NCBI GenBank assembly: GCA_029531795.1
Contig: JAPEIS010000001.1
Location: 5,332,001-5,396,000, forward strand
Length of the DNA: 64,000 nucleotides
Source of the DNA: Sclerotinia nivalis
Taxonomy: Eukaryota > Ascomycota > Leotiomycetes > Helotiales > Sclerotiniaceae
Direction: 5' to 3'
Shown: piece after piece, positions 1 to 11,904 of the stretch
Position numbering within the stretch: the first letter of the stretch is position 1
How the letters are laid out: every line of letters begins with the position of its first letter
Notes under the pieces: generated by a model
What the model was told of the DNA's origin: nothing
Seen by the model: only the letters and a program-made list of their open reading frames with translations
Databases searched by the model: none
Translations under genes and position numbers: made by a program

Positions 1-156
1 GTTCCCTAATACATGTTAACCGCTGCAATCGATCAATCCGCAAATTGAGATAGAAGAAATATTATGAGCCTCGAAAATTGTGATAGAGACTTTAGACTTA
101 TGGTGCTAGGTCCACACACATCAACACATTCCGTTGAATCAAGAAGAGAGACATAC

Positions 157-241
157 CAGAGCTATCTCCTGCCACCACAATTGCACCTGGAATATCTCTG
201 GTTCTGCACGCATCTTCGATTGTCTCCTCAAAGTTCGACAT
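157..241 (-). CDS. possible first exon of a beta-lactamase/transesterase-like gene, cut by the left edge
   Basis: An ATG at 241 (minus) opens a 28-codon reading frame ending at a good donor (GTATGT at 156). The peptide, with residues FEETIEDACRTRDIPGAIVV followed by AGDSS, resembles the start of fungal class-C-like beta-lactamase/transesterases (EstB/LovD type), where an Ile-Pro-Gly-Ala/Val stretch comes just before the first strand. The next exon, expected to carry a Tyr-x-Lys-x-Phe-Gly-like segment, is not recognisable in the remaining 156 bases, so the intron probably runs past the window edge, or the gene is broken. The catalytic Ser-x-x-Lys motif is not visible. The family call rests on this short N-terminus only. 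Confidence 0.35.
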
Positions 242-1391
242 CTTGTTATTGAGACTAGCAAATCACAGGAAATGCGTACGAGGAAAATGGAGGAGCACCG
301 AAACAAGTATTAGAGCAATGATAGTAAGATAAAGTCAACAGCAGAACGGACAATGATGAAACAAAAAAGAAAACGAATACCTGGTGTCTAGGTATTTTAA
401 ATATAACAATCTATCGTCTGATCGGGTTGTCCGCTTCGCTTTAATGTCCGCCCCGCTTTAATCCACCCCGCTTTAATCCCCGCCCCGCGTGGAGAACCTC
501 GGAACAACAGTGAGTGCCGAATTCCATAAGCACTTTTGTAATCCCTCACCAAAAATAACCCAATATCAACATATCAAAAATCTAAATTTGAAATTACAAT
601 AAAATATCGGACTTTTCAAAAAAGTCCGATATGATTTTGATAAAAATAAACCTTTAACCTCTTTTGATGTAAAATTATCATATAATTATTTTGGGAAAAA
701 GCTTATATATCTATTTATAGTTACTGGAACTCTCTTTATACCGGACCTGATTGAGCGAACATTTTGATCTGGTACAATCAGGTTCTACTGTATTTCAGAC
801 AAGCTTGCGGAGGTTTGGAACTATGAAATCAAACTTTAAACACTCCTCGGTGTACGGAGTACACCCATTGAAGGAATTCCATGCGACACAAATGCCGTAA
901 AGAGCTGATAAATCAAGGTCCAGTTGTTCCTTAGAATCTATAATTAACGATCGAAAGATCGATAACGCCGAAGGGGTTATATATGTTAGCTACAGGTATG
1001 TGATCGACCTCGAGCCCTAGCCGCTCGAGGCCCGATGGGTGTGATCGGTGCGATCGGCTTATATAATCCTTCGAACCGTGACATTCCATATGACATGCTT
1101 TGAAAGACTTGATGATAATGTTGCTCGATATTGTGCAAGGGTCGCTGTCCAAAAGCACTCCTATTGGTATATGTAATTCATGAGCCGATGCTGCCAACCA
1201 GCCTTTTTCATCTAACGGCCGTGCCATATTATACTCTAAATACTTGTCATGTTTCCCAAATCCTACCATGAACGCCCTGCCAACGCTTGCCTGCTTTAAA
1301 CTTCCAAACATCAAAGGGACGTTTTAATACAATATATCAACCGTTACCACCACCCCCGTTCTTGTTGACCATCTTCCGATTTTATGTTTAT
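242..1391. other. intergenic, with repeat-like inverted motifs
   Basis: No supportable gene. The stretch holds a GC-rich patch with the pyrimidine motif CCCCGCTTTAAT repeated three times (about 440-490), a perfect hairpin at 604-632 and a second inverted pair at 745-753/775-783. The last reads like the end of a pogo/Fot-type element, but I found no partner terminus. The part near 1391 is the 3' flank of the mannosyltransferase. Confidence 0.4.
604..632. repeat. perfect inverted repeat (13-bp arms, 3-nt loop)
   Basis: Arms 604-616 (ATATCGGACTTTT) and 620-632 are exact reverse complements. The repeat sits in an AT-rich intergenic stretch. It could be part of a degraded transposon or a transcription terminator for a flanking unit; nothing nearby settles this. 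Confidence 0.7.
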
Positions 1392-2733
1392 TCAACCCAT
1401 ACCGACATATTTGAACCAATTCGCCCTGCAATCCTCCTTATGTAGCCAAGCTTCTCCGTCTGTGAATCGTCCCGCCTGGCAACCTTTGCATTTTGGAGAG
1501 TTAGGGCAGTTGAAGTAGGGGATGTGCTGATAACCGATATCACGGAACCTTTGAAAGAGGTTAGCTACAGATACAACTTTTGCAAAAAGGCCTCAAAACT
1601 TACCAATGAATCTTGCTCGAATCTTCAAAGAGTGCTAATGCTATACTATGAACCGGGGCATCTCCCCATCGCTCGTAGAAGAAGCCTCCAGCACGGTCCA
1701 AGTGATTGAAATAATCCTCATATGCTTGACTGCGCCAGAAATCCATATTACCAATTTCGAAGTTACTCCAGAAATGGCATGTGGAGTAGCCGTTTGCTTT
1801 CTGATTATGTTCGGGTCTTCGCGCACTGTCTGTGATCCAATTCATTGCATTATTATCGTGGATGTACTCCGGATGTGCAGCTAAGAATTTCGTTGTTTCG
1901 GGCCACAGGGTTGGAATCGATTGAGGCGCATCGTAAAGATTGATAGTAAACCCGTAAGTTTTATTCTGATCCTGCATATATCTGAAAACATCATAGTCGA
2001 CATCGCAGAAGAAATGGACCTTTGGCTCGACACGCCAGTAAAATTGCATATTTGCCATGGCTGGATGTTTGTAAAATAAGCCACTATTCCATCGACACAT
2101 TTGGTGGTACGATGCCATGCTGGCATATTGGATGTCATTCTCCTTCAGTATCTTTGCGGATTCATCAAAAATCTCTTTATCGATCCATGAGGGTATCTCC
2201 CAATGTTCTTTCGGGATCAATTCTGCCAGGTGTTAGAGTTGCCAGGTTGTCATCACAGGTGAAGCCGCGTACCATATATGCATTCTGCCTTCGTTTCTGC
2301 AGAAGTTCGACGTTTAAATTCCTCTGAGAATGGCACATCATTGAAGAACGTCCACGGATAATTGAACTTATGATTCCACGTTCTCTCCAGATCTCGCATA
2401 GCTTGAACCATGCCGTCGACCTCTTCGTTACGGACCAAAGATAAAAGAGTAGCATTAATCCGACTCGTTCCCTCGGCTCCTAGTCCATAGCCCTGATCAG
2501 CTCTCCATAACACACCTTCTGGTTCTCCAGTAGCTATAAAATTCGTTAGCAAAGTAAATGGCATATGAGAAATTTTGGCGCATACGATCTAGATTAGGGT
2601 CTCTTTCTATATTGTCAAGTGCGTCTCCAGGCCCTAATTCTCGTTTTTCTGGACCAAAAACTTGATATAAGAAAAATATCCATAATCCTATGGCCAATAG
2701 GCCCAAGGCTCGTATTGGGCGTGCTACAGCCAT
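1392..2733 (-). CDS. GT15 alpha-1,2-mannosyltransferase (Kre2/Mnt1/Ktr family)
   Basis: Golgi type II membrane enzyme that transfers mannose from GDP-mannose to O- and N-linked glycans of cell-wall and secreted proteins. Four exons: 2586-2733, 2273-2533, 1604-2222, 1392-1548. The introns are 52, 50 and 55 nt with GTATGC, GTACGC and GTAAGT donors, and the frame stays open across all joins to give 394 aa, normal for the family. Residues about 7-25 form the single signal anchor. The catalytic domain shows the family blocks LIPKEHWEIP, YWRVEPKVHFFCDVDYDVF, KTYGFTINLYDA, HFWSNFEIG and GGFFYERWGDAPVHS, and ends in a Cys-rich segment with HKEDCRANWFKYVG. It looks intact. It is divergent from the GCP5-like gene across about 370 bp. 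I cannot tell which KTR paralogue it is. Confidence 0.93.
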
Positions 2734-3103
2734 AATTGATTTTTCGGCTTAAAAATGTGTTTAAGTTCCCAAACTCATTGAAGCTTGGAACAATCTCGCG
2801 ACAACTCCGCGTAAGATTTATCGAAAATAAAACCGCCTAACTCCACACCCATAAAAAAGGGGATGATGGGATTTGCCTCGTCACAGGCTAGGTTCCAAAG
2901 CTAGAGCGATAACAGCCTTGTATCTAAGGTTAAGTTGTAATCGCGTCTTATCGATTCTGAGACCGCGTACAGTTACAGCTAAAATATCAATGTCATTGTT
3001 ACTGTTAATGTTGATTCCAATGTTTAGATGAATTTCACCTGGATACATGTCTGATCAAAAAGTATACAATCTCATAAGAGAACCTTACTAATGGATAGAT
3101 ACA
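2734..3103. promoter_or_regulatory. shared divergent promoter, mannosyltransferase / GCP5-like gene
   Basis: 370 bp between two oppositely directed start codons, so it must carry both proximal promoters. No other open frame or repeat is seen. The assignment comes from gene arrangement only. Confidence 0.5.
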
Positions 3104-5922
3104 ATGGCACATCTTGTAAAACTGGGAGCTTTAACAGATGAACTTGTCACATTAATCACTTCCTTATCCTCGCAGGTAAATATGTGTCATTTGTTTCCAT
3201 TATCTTGTTCAATGCTCCAGAATACCCAAAGTCGATGAGCTGACCAAATTAGTCTGATTCTGCCAGGTTCAATACTTGTCGAGAGACTGCTCTTCGAGCT
3301 CTCAGGCATAGTAACTACAATCGAACCAACCAATTTGATATTGAAGACCGACTCGAGGGGCTTGACGAAAAGTTTCGAGTTTACAATGAAGATCCACTCG
3401 CAGATGCGCTCAAGGAGCGTCTACAAAAATTGCCTGAATTAAAATTAAAATGGACATCCGAAATTCTCCATCTACTTCTTGAATTGTCGAATAAGCCGGT
3501 CTCCAAATCCAAGATTGAAAATCTAGAATTGATAAAAGTAATAGATCCCGAAACAGAACCTCCATTGAAATGGCGAGATCTTGTGGCTGAGGACCCTTTA
3601 CTACGAGAAAAAAGTATTTGGCGGAATGTCGATTTTGGGGCGGATAGTTCTGATGACGACGATGGCTTTGAGGATACTCGATCGGAATTGTCAGAGTTGA
3701 CTGGATCAACAGGAGAATCGAGCTTGGATGATGATAACATTAGGAGGCCCCAAGATTTCATTGTGAATACATTTGAAGAGGACATCTTGAATAAATTGAG
3801 GAAGGCACAATTTTGGCAGAAACCACCAAGCGTGAATGGCGTCCAGCTAAAGACTGTTAAAAAACCTATCACCGAACTTCAGGCCGTCCGAGAAATTATC
3901 TTTATGTTTGCTGGATCATTGAGCTCTCTTTTCGAAATAGACTCTCATGATGTTCGGAACCTTAAACCTTCGAAGGGTTATACTTTCAAGCATTTGACTA
4001 CAGAAGGTTATGATATGCTAATGCAAAATTTCGCGACTCAAGGCTCAGCATTGAACATTCTTCGAGCCTGGGTAAAACAACCCCAACATGTGCCGTTACT
4101 ACAGGTTCTGCAATCATCTATTTCTCAGCGCCTTATGAATTTCGACACTAGGTTGTCCAACATCGAGAGCAGATTTGTCGCTCCACCGAAAGATGTTGCT
4201 GTGAGTCTTTTGAGTCTACAGAATGAAATAGCAGATTTTACAAAGCCTCTTAACAGACTTGCCGACATTATCAAACGAATTGAGCACGATCCATATGCCC
4301 ATGCTTTTCGTTATCTTGAGTTCCTATATGACGAAACTTGTACCTCTCAGATGGCTGGAGACGATGACATGTATGAATTTATGGCTAAGATTTTTTTTCA
4401 GTGCTTTCAAATCTACCTACGGCCGATTCGATCATGGATGGAGGAAGGCGAGCTCAGTAGTGGTGACAACGTATTCTTCGTCTCTGAAGTTATTGGAAAC
4501 GTAGATCCATCTTCAATTTGGCAGTCTCGCTTTAAGCTACGCAAAACTCAGAGTGGTATTTTACATGCTCCGAGTTTTCTTCAAACTGCTGCTGAAAGGA
4601 TATTCAACACTGGCAAAAGTGTTGTTGTATTGAAGCACTTGAGCCAATTCGAATCAGTACGATCAAAGAGAATGATAGAACCGAAACTCGACTTTGATTC
4701 AGTATGCAATACCAAGAAATTTTCCTTAGCCCCTTTCTCCGAATTATTCGATGTAGCATTCGAAAACTGGATCAGGAGCAAACATCATCACACTTCTAAC
4801 AAGTTACGTCAAACTCTCTTCGACTCTTGTGGTTTACATAATGCCCTCGATGCCTTAGCTCATGTTTACTTCATTGCCGATGGCATCTCTTCGTCAAGCT
4901 TTATGTCATCGATTTTCGATAAGCTAGACACATTAGATGCTTCATGGAATGATCGTTTTCCATTGACAGAACTCGCACAAAGTACAATTGGTTCCCATCC
5001 ATCCATAATTTCAGAACGACTTCGATTGCGCATCCGACCTCTTTCACAAAGGAGTCGAGATATCAATAGATGCCGAAGATCAGTTAAGGTCCTGTCCATA
5101 ATCGAACCCATATATCACCTATCATGGCCTATTCAAATAATACTCACTCCACAAACAATCCCCTCGTATCAAAGAATCTTTACCTTTCTCTTCCAAATTC
5201 GTCGCAGTTCTCATATTCTCTCCCGAGAACGTCTCATCTCCGATCGCCATAATCTAACCAGTACCACTGATGAACGTTCTCTATATTATGCCCTCAGAAC
5301 CCGTTTGCTCTGGTTCTATTACACTTTATACTATTACCTCACATCCCTGGTACTCGAACAACGCTCTCAGAAAATGCATCAGGATCTCCAAGAAGTCGAA
5401 GACATCGATGCAATGATTCGCGTTCATACATCGTTTGTTAAACGCATCACTGATGAATGTCTCCTGGGTAGTAAACTTGGACTTATTCACAAAACTATCA
5501 TCAAAATACTTGATCTGGGTATCAAATTAGAAGATGCGCAAGCTGCAAATGCGGCTACTAGGAAAGAAGCAATGGAAAGACAACAGGAGATTATGGATCT
5601 TTCTTTAGCATCACTAGATCTACCACCTACACCGCGGAGATCGAAAAATTTGAGTATGAGTATGAGAATGAGTCTCACAAAGCAAAGGGACGAGGACTCG
5701 GAAGATGAAATGGAGGTGGACTTAAGTATTTTATCGCCGGGAATGGAAGATCATAATGAGGAATCGTATGTGCAGAAATTGGAGAGTATGAAAGGAGAAT
5801 TTGACAGGCTAGTTCGGTTTGTAGGCAGTGGGTTGAGGGGGGTAGCGAGAGCGAGTGGAGGGGAGGAAGCGAAGGGTTGGGATGTGTTGGGGGAGATGAT
5901 TGAGGTGGGGCTTGATGCTTAG
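3104..5922 (+). CDS. gamma-tubulin complex component, Spc97/Spc98 family (GCP5-like)
   Basis: Structural subunit of the gamma-tubulin ring complex, which nucleates microtubules at spindle pole bodies. Two exons, 3104-3175 and 3253-5922, joined across a 77-nt intron (branch site GCTGAC, acceptor TTAG at 3252), give 913 aa. An acceptor at 3266 would put the downstream exon out of frame, so 3252 is chosen. Early blocks include RTNQFDIEDRLEGLDEKFRVY and an acidic stretch around SIWRNVDFGADSSDDDDGFE. The N-terminal GCP domain follows (FMFAGSLSSLFEID to ILRAWV), then the C-terminal domain with AFRYLEFLYDETC and YLRPIRSWMEEGELSSGDNVF. The length and the acidic linker fit fungal GCP5 (Mod21/GCPE) better than GCP2 or GCP3. 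The family is firm; the subtype is inferred. Confidence 0.88.
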
Positions 5923-8482
5923 GTCTTTGGTAAATCAACACGAATAAGGAATGGCGATATAGAACATACCAGGGATTGAAGACAAGCATAGGGTATAGAC
6001 TGTCAATTCGAGATTAATAGTTGCGCGGTTCAGCTCAGGGGAATTTATCCTACTCATTTGGATATGCTTATCGTGAGAACAATGAGTATTGTGATCAGTC
6101 GATTGGGATGCATTGGGATTTTGCTGGGGTTAGAAATCGGTGGAGTATAAACAAGGTTCGTACCATTCTGACCTCACGGGAAGAAATTATGGTACGATGC
6201 ATCTTTTTGCCCGGGGGACTTCTTTGCGAGACCTCAGTTATGAGCATTGCATAGGGCCATGAAGAGGGTATCCAAACATGGCCAACCACGAAAAGATTAG
6301 ACTGTTCAAATTATGTGCTGCGCAGCGGCGTCTTTTGTCCGATAAGAAACTAGACGGCTCAGCACGGGACAAAGACCTAATTACGGATAGTCTCGTCTAG
6401 AATCTTGGTCAACATAAAAATATCGGTCAATAATGGACGGGATAGTATATTTCAATTTCCAGGAAGTCACTCTGTGATGGCCATCCACTGATTGGCAAGC
6501 TTGTGTTGCTTGAGATGGTCGCGCGAAGTAGGACTGAGGGATTATTTGTCGATGGAATGTGTTACTCATGGTGCTTGATAAAATATGAGAAATTATCTTT
6601 TCCTGCAATTTGGAAATGATGTGCAAGAACGTTAACTCAACTCCGTCGGATATTTCAACTTGCCAACACAACCTCAGAATGACGAGATTGTAGGACAGAC
6701 CTTAGCATAAGACTTTGTAGCCTCAAGTTGTCAGACCTTGTAGCTCTTCATATCTACTTGAGTTATAAATATGCCTGATGTTCGACAAAGAACCTAATCA
6801 TTAGAAACCGGAAAATGTGTTAGTGTGATCAAGTGGACGCACTGTTAAAAGCTGTACAGATGGTTATAATGATGAGAGCGCGCAGACTAGCCATCGATGT
6901 ACGAGGACCAATTTCTCAAGCTATTAGGTTGATTCCTGTTCAATAGAGACCAAACAACAATTCTTGAGCAATAGCCCAAAAGTTCTACGAACGAGGAATA
7001 TGTATCACGCCGTCTAGGCACTTGATCCCACCACTGTTAGTTGACAGCGAAAGGGTCGAAGACATCAAGATAACAACGAAGGCATTGCGTCGAGAAAACA
7101 GAAGTGGAGATGTCGATGGTGAATTGATGCGGAGAATGACAGCTCTTTTGGAGCACGAGAGCAACGACCCCAATTTGATTTCTCTGTGCCTAACTCCTCT
7201 ACTACCCCTGGGACCAGACTGCCAATTTTCTTGCGCTACCACCTAGCTCTCCAGCATCAGTCACCAATCAGTACGATCCCAAAACCCCAACCGTCCAGCC
7301 CCTCGAAGATAAAATTCCATTCAAGTATCTCCCTCAAAGCCAGAGTCAGATAACTTCAAATCAACTCCTGTCCCGAATATAACCTTACCCAGACATGAGG
7401 AAATGAATATACTCTTATGCATCCTCTTATCCAGATTCCCCAAAGTCACAGATTTCATCTCATCTCTCTCTATTCAATATATATATATACTTACTTGGAA
7501 GCATGCATGCATGCATGCATATGCACATTTTGCACCAAAGGTAAGGCGATCTAACAACTCGTCCACTCGTCTACGGAAGAAATTCTCGCATCCGGGAGAG
7601 TCAGGTAGTGGTCTACCACGTATGCAATATATGAATGAGATTGACAAGACAAGTCGTCAGGGCTAAGAATCCTGAATCCTGAATCGTGAATCGTGAATCG
7701 TGAATCGTGAATCGTGAATCGTGAATCGAATTCGAATTCGAATTCCTTTCACGAGTAATCTAACGGCTCAGATATAGCACCCCTCACCCCTCATCTCTCA
7801 TCTCTCATCTTAACCCCCCCCCTCTCCGGTCCTTCATTATCTTAGCTCATATCATGCATATATCATGCATGCATGCATAAGAGGTATATGAGTATATCTT
7901 AGCTAAACAATATCTCTCCCCCCGGGGCTAAAGTTATGGCTTCGTGATCAATGGCTAGTAAGTATGTTGATCTCCAATATCTTTCTACTTATCTATCGTT
8001 ATACGATTTCTATCACGATTATAGATATTACTGTTTTTATCATGTCAATTCTTGGATTCAGGGTGTGGTTAGGTATGATTATTTGATATCCTCCTACCTA
8101 TGCACAAAGTAAATCATCAGATGGGATGGATGTAGTACAAAGAAAGTTTAATAATTAGTCAATTTGAGGTTGAGCCTAGGAAAATCAAGTTGAGATGAAC
8201 AAATAACATATTCAAGAGGATCAATTGAATGATTTTTATTCCAAAAGCTCTTCTACCAATGCCATCAATGCTAATAACATCGCAAATTATCCTAAACCAA
8301 AAAACACAAACAACGTATTGTTAAGCAACATATATATAATCAAGCAACCCAACCACCAATCCATCAATATACAACCAAACCAACGCAATCCATTAAGCCC
8401 ATTCATTGAAGCTTCATCCAAAAACGCCCTCAAAAAATCATACACGCATAACTCATTACTCATACACAATCCCCCCTCCCAA
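5923..8482. other. long intergenic region rich in simple repeats
   Basis: No supportable coding exon on either strand; the open frames here are short, mostly lack a proper ATG context and resemble nothing known. The region holds several short tandem repeats (ATGC runs near 7500-7520 and 7855-7880, a heptamer array at 7667-7745), TC/CT-rich tracts at about 7785-7830, and a homopolymer C run near 7815. Confidence 0.5.
7667..7745. repeat. heptamer tandem array (GAATCGT) ending in GAATTC repeats
   Basis: The 7-base unit GAATCGT is repeated head to tail about six to seven times, preceded by two GAATCCT variants and followed by three GAATTC units. It is typical replication-slippage sequence in an intergenic region. 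Confidence 0.9.
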
Positions 8483-9927
8483 TTACTCATTTTCATCCTT
8501 CGCACTTCCACTCTCCCAAACGACAAAGTCTGCTTCGGGTTTCTCAATCGGTTCAACTACTTTTTTTTGCATAAGGAAATCAATATCAATTTCCTTACCC
8601 TTTCCTTTGCCGGATGTAAATGTCATAGGTTCAGAGGTTTGTTCTTCTTGTTCTGAAGGACCCTCGATTATCTCCTCAGCCTCGTCCTCGACCAACACCT
8701 CTGGTTCAGGATCTGGAAGAATAACGAAAACACTTTTCTCATCACAACCTTCACCATAAAAATCCTCTTTCCTCATCTCTCCCAATGGAGATCTATCAAC
8801 ATCGATAACCCCTTCTTCCATTTCCCTTCGTTTCCTTTGTTGCATCTTAACTTTCATTTTCATCTCTCTAATCTCCATGTCATCTCTACGAGACATAGAC
8901 ATCGAAGTAGAAGAACTCGAAGCGAAAGCAGTCATCGAAGTACGAGTTTGAGAAATATCATCTAGAGGTGGAACATTTTCCTTGCCTCTTTCATCTCTCA
9001 TTCTAGTAAGCGATTCTTCGTCTGAGGAAATGTCGAGAGTGCATGTACTGTGTTCCATAAGATTGGTTGCGAGTTCTTCTTCAGTATCTTCGTGGATTTG
9101 AAAGAACCAGGACGATTTACTTTCGGAAGCATGAAGGGAGGCGGGAATTTCCCTATGAGAGACATAAGGTTTCGATGAAGGGGTAGAAATGGATTTGGAG
9201 GAGAGGGCTTGGCGTTGAAGTTGACGTGCACCATATGAAGGTATAGTTCCAGAGAGAGCAGCATCGATTGAGAAGCTAAGACCGCTGGGCTTTGGAGTAG
9301 AGAATTTTGGGGGATCAACGCGGGTTATTGGGGTGGAAGTACGACGACGATTATTGAGGATTCCGACGCGTTTTCTGGTTGGGGAACGACCTGCAGGAGC
9401 CGTAAGGGGTGTAGATTTTGGTACCGAGGTGGTAACTTTGGGGGTTTGAAAACGAGGTTGGAGGATATTTCGCTGGTTGATGGACTTGGTGGGTTTCAGA
9501 GGGGAGGAAAGCGCCGCGTCGGTGGGAGATGGAGGTGCATTGATTAGGAAGAAGTTTGTAGGTTTTGAGAAGCTATCTTTAGTCGCATCAACAGCTTTGG
9601 ATCGTTTGGGAGATCCGAAGGTAAGAGGATCAACATTTTCGGAATCATCATCAGATTCGTATGTTGTGGCTTTGCGCTTAGAGGGAGATGTAGGATTGGG
9701 TGATAGAGCTGAAAAGATATGAGTTTAATGTTCATAGATATATCATAAAAGGTACATGAGAAAGAGTGAATAATAACAAGTCGAGAAAACAACTGTTGTT
9801 ATCTAGTGAAGTGGAACTTTAGCATACCATTTTGACGATTCTTAACACTCGTAATATTCTGTAGACGGGAACCATTCAATGGAGCGAATGGCTGCCTTGC
9901 AATTCCCATTGGCATATGCGAAGTCAT
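8483..9927 (-). CDS. disordered nuclear-type protein with a KEN box, function unknown
   Basis: Two exons, 9828-9927 and 8483-9708, separated by a 119-nt intron (GTATGC ... TTTTCAG), give 441 aa in one continuous frame. I do not recognise an enzymatic domain. The sequence is low in hydrophobic residues and rich in Ser, Pro, Lys and Arg. It has an early SPSKRKATTYESDDDSENVDP segment, a basic block SPTRKRVGILNNRRRTSTP, and a better ordered central patch around SSWFFQIHEDTEEELATNLM followed by DISSDEES. After that comes RGKENVPP, a textbook KEN-box degron read by the anaphase-promoting complex, then a basic MKMKVKMQQRKRREMEE helix and an acidic tail. A cell-cycle-regulated nuclear protein is plausible, by inference only. 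The central patch is the best query for orthologues. Confidence 0.75.
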
Positions 9928-11904
9928 GACTGCGATTTGTTTTGCGATTGTTTGTATTTTCAATTCTTTCCTTCTCGAACGATATATATCACTTATTGTA
10001 TGTAATGAGATTGAGTGAATGAGTAAATGATTTCTCAAGATTTGAACGACGTAGACAATTATTGTGAAGCTGTATTTCGTAGGAGGCGTTTCAAAAAATG
10101 TGGAAGAAAATTGATCAAGTCGCGTTCGTGAAGGTGGAGGAGTAGAGAAAGTGGAGTTGGAATATACAGTGTGTGCAGTAGGTCGGTATCGGAAAGTCGG
10201 AAACCTTGATTTGTTGTAGGGTAAGAGGTAAGATAAGGTATAATAAGGTAAACAAATATAATTTTCCCACACAATAAATCAAGTGAGAGAAAATCAAAGT
10301 TTGAATCAATTCGGATGAAAGCCACGAAGAAAGATCAAAACAAACAAACAAACAAACAATCAAACAAACAATCAATAAGTTTCTTTTCGCGAAAGCAGAT
10401 CAGATCAAATCAGATCAGATAAAAAGAATAGCTAGGTAATCAAAACAGATGAGAAGGAAGCACGAAAAGAAAAGAGAAGAGGAGAGAGAAGAGAGGGAGG
10501 GGAAATGCAGGATATATTAACAGAGTACAGTAAACCTCAAGCCTCATTCCAAAAATGGAAGCCCACCACATCAACCATCAACCCATCAACCCCACTAAAT
10601 CAATCATAATTCACAATTCACAATTCACAATTCACAATTCATAAAATTCTATCTCGCTCTCACATCTCACATCAAATTATCCAATTCCATTCATCCCCTT
10701 CATCCCCTTCAATTCCCCTTACATTATCTACCTTCATTTTCGATCTATTCAGTCCCACACTACTTATAATCGCGTCACAGCGCGTAATCGACGTGATTCC
10801 CACCAATCCCATCCGCGTCTGGATCCAAGGTAAGACTTACATATATAATAAGCATCAGAAGCTTCCGAAAGCCCAGCGAAACAAACTCAATCAATTGATA
10901 GATTCCAAGTAGATTTCCAGCCTCCCTCTCAAACCAGGATGAAGGAAACACAAGCGAGACATCCATTCATTCAATTTCAATCATGCAATCTCAACTCTCG
11001 CTTTCCATTGGTAGCCACTAGCTATAGAAACCATGGATGCTAATGCCGATAAATGCAGGGGGAATATTCCTGTGAAGTACTCTGGTCCATGTTCCACGTT
11101 CCATCACGAGAAAACACGACTATAAGAAGGAAAGGATTCGCGTCCGAGGGGAGAGGCGACATGTTCGCGTACTTTTCGTTCTTTTTGTACTTTAGAACGC
11201 GATCGATCGAATAACCTTAATGAATTTCTATTCTATTCTTATCCGTACTCATCATACACCTGCACTAGCTCTATTCTATCTATTCTTATCCATACTCATC
11301 ATACACCTGCACTAGCTCTATTCTATCTATCCCTCGCATCTTCAAATTAATTACCTGAGAATTCCCCCTTTCATCGCCTACCTACCATCATAAAAAGAAT
11401 CCCATTTCCTACTTGCCAGACAAACAGACAGACAGACATGACTCAAAAGCACTCAAAAGCCAGCTTTATTTCTGCGCGTTCATACCTACATATTCACCTT
11501 TCGTTTTCTAGGATAAATGATAAAGGTCGTGATGAATGCGACCTTTGCGTTACAACTCCTACTTTACCAACTAATTCAATGCATGCATAACTATTGGTAA
11601 TCATTCACTGTTGTCATTCATCACCAAGGCTATGCTACTCAGTGTTGTACATGGTTTTTCTGTGGTGCATAATGTGTCATACTGGATCTTGATTTCTGAA
11701 TGAAAGGTTGTATATTCATTTTGCTAAGCTATATTCATGTTTGCTTGATGCTGCTATGCGTATCGACTTATGGTAAGGTAAGGACAGCTGAGGATAGACT
11801 CCAATTCAATGGATAACTTGACTAGCTAAAGATGAAAAGTGTAAAATTAGAAACGAAACGAGTGACGTGATAAGAATTTATAGGTCGTGTAATCTCCCAG
11901 CCAC
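9928..11904. other. intergenic with microsatellites
   Basis: No supportable gene. It contains the 5' flank of the KEN-box gene and the 3' flank of AdoMet decarboxylase, with several simple repeats: an AAAC-type tract (about 10337-10376), a purine-only stretch (about 10449-10504), four TCACAAT units (10610-10641) and a 47-bp tandem duplication (11233-11326). Confidence 0.5.
11233..11326. repeat. 47-bp tandem duplication
   Basis: A 47-base unit starting CTATTCTTATCC and containing CTCATCATACACCTGCACTAG occurs twice in a row, with one clear difference (CCGTACTC versus CCATACTC). The near identity suggests a recent duplication. Confidence 0.88.

Noticed and set aside
931..1314. Minus-strand 127-codon open frame downstream of the mannosyltransferase
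   Set aside because: It lies in the 3' flank of the spliced GT15 gene, has no domain, and no splice or family support.
3267..3300. Alternative GCP5 acceptor at 3266 (TGCCAG)
   Set aside because: It would leave the second exon out of frame with the first; the acceptor at 3252 keeps the frame.
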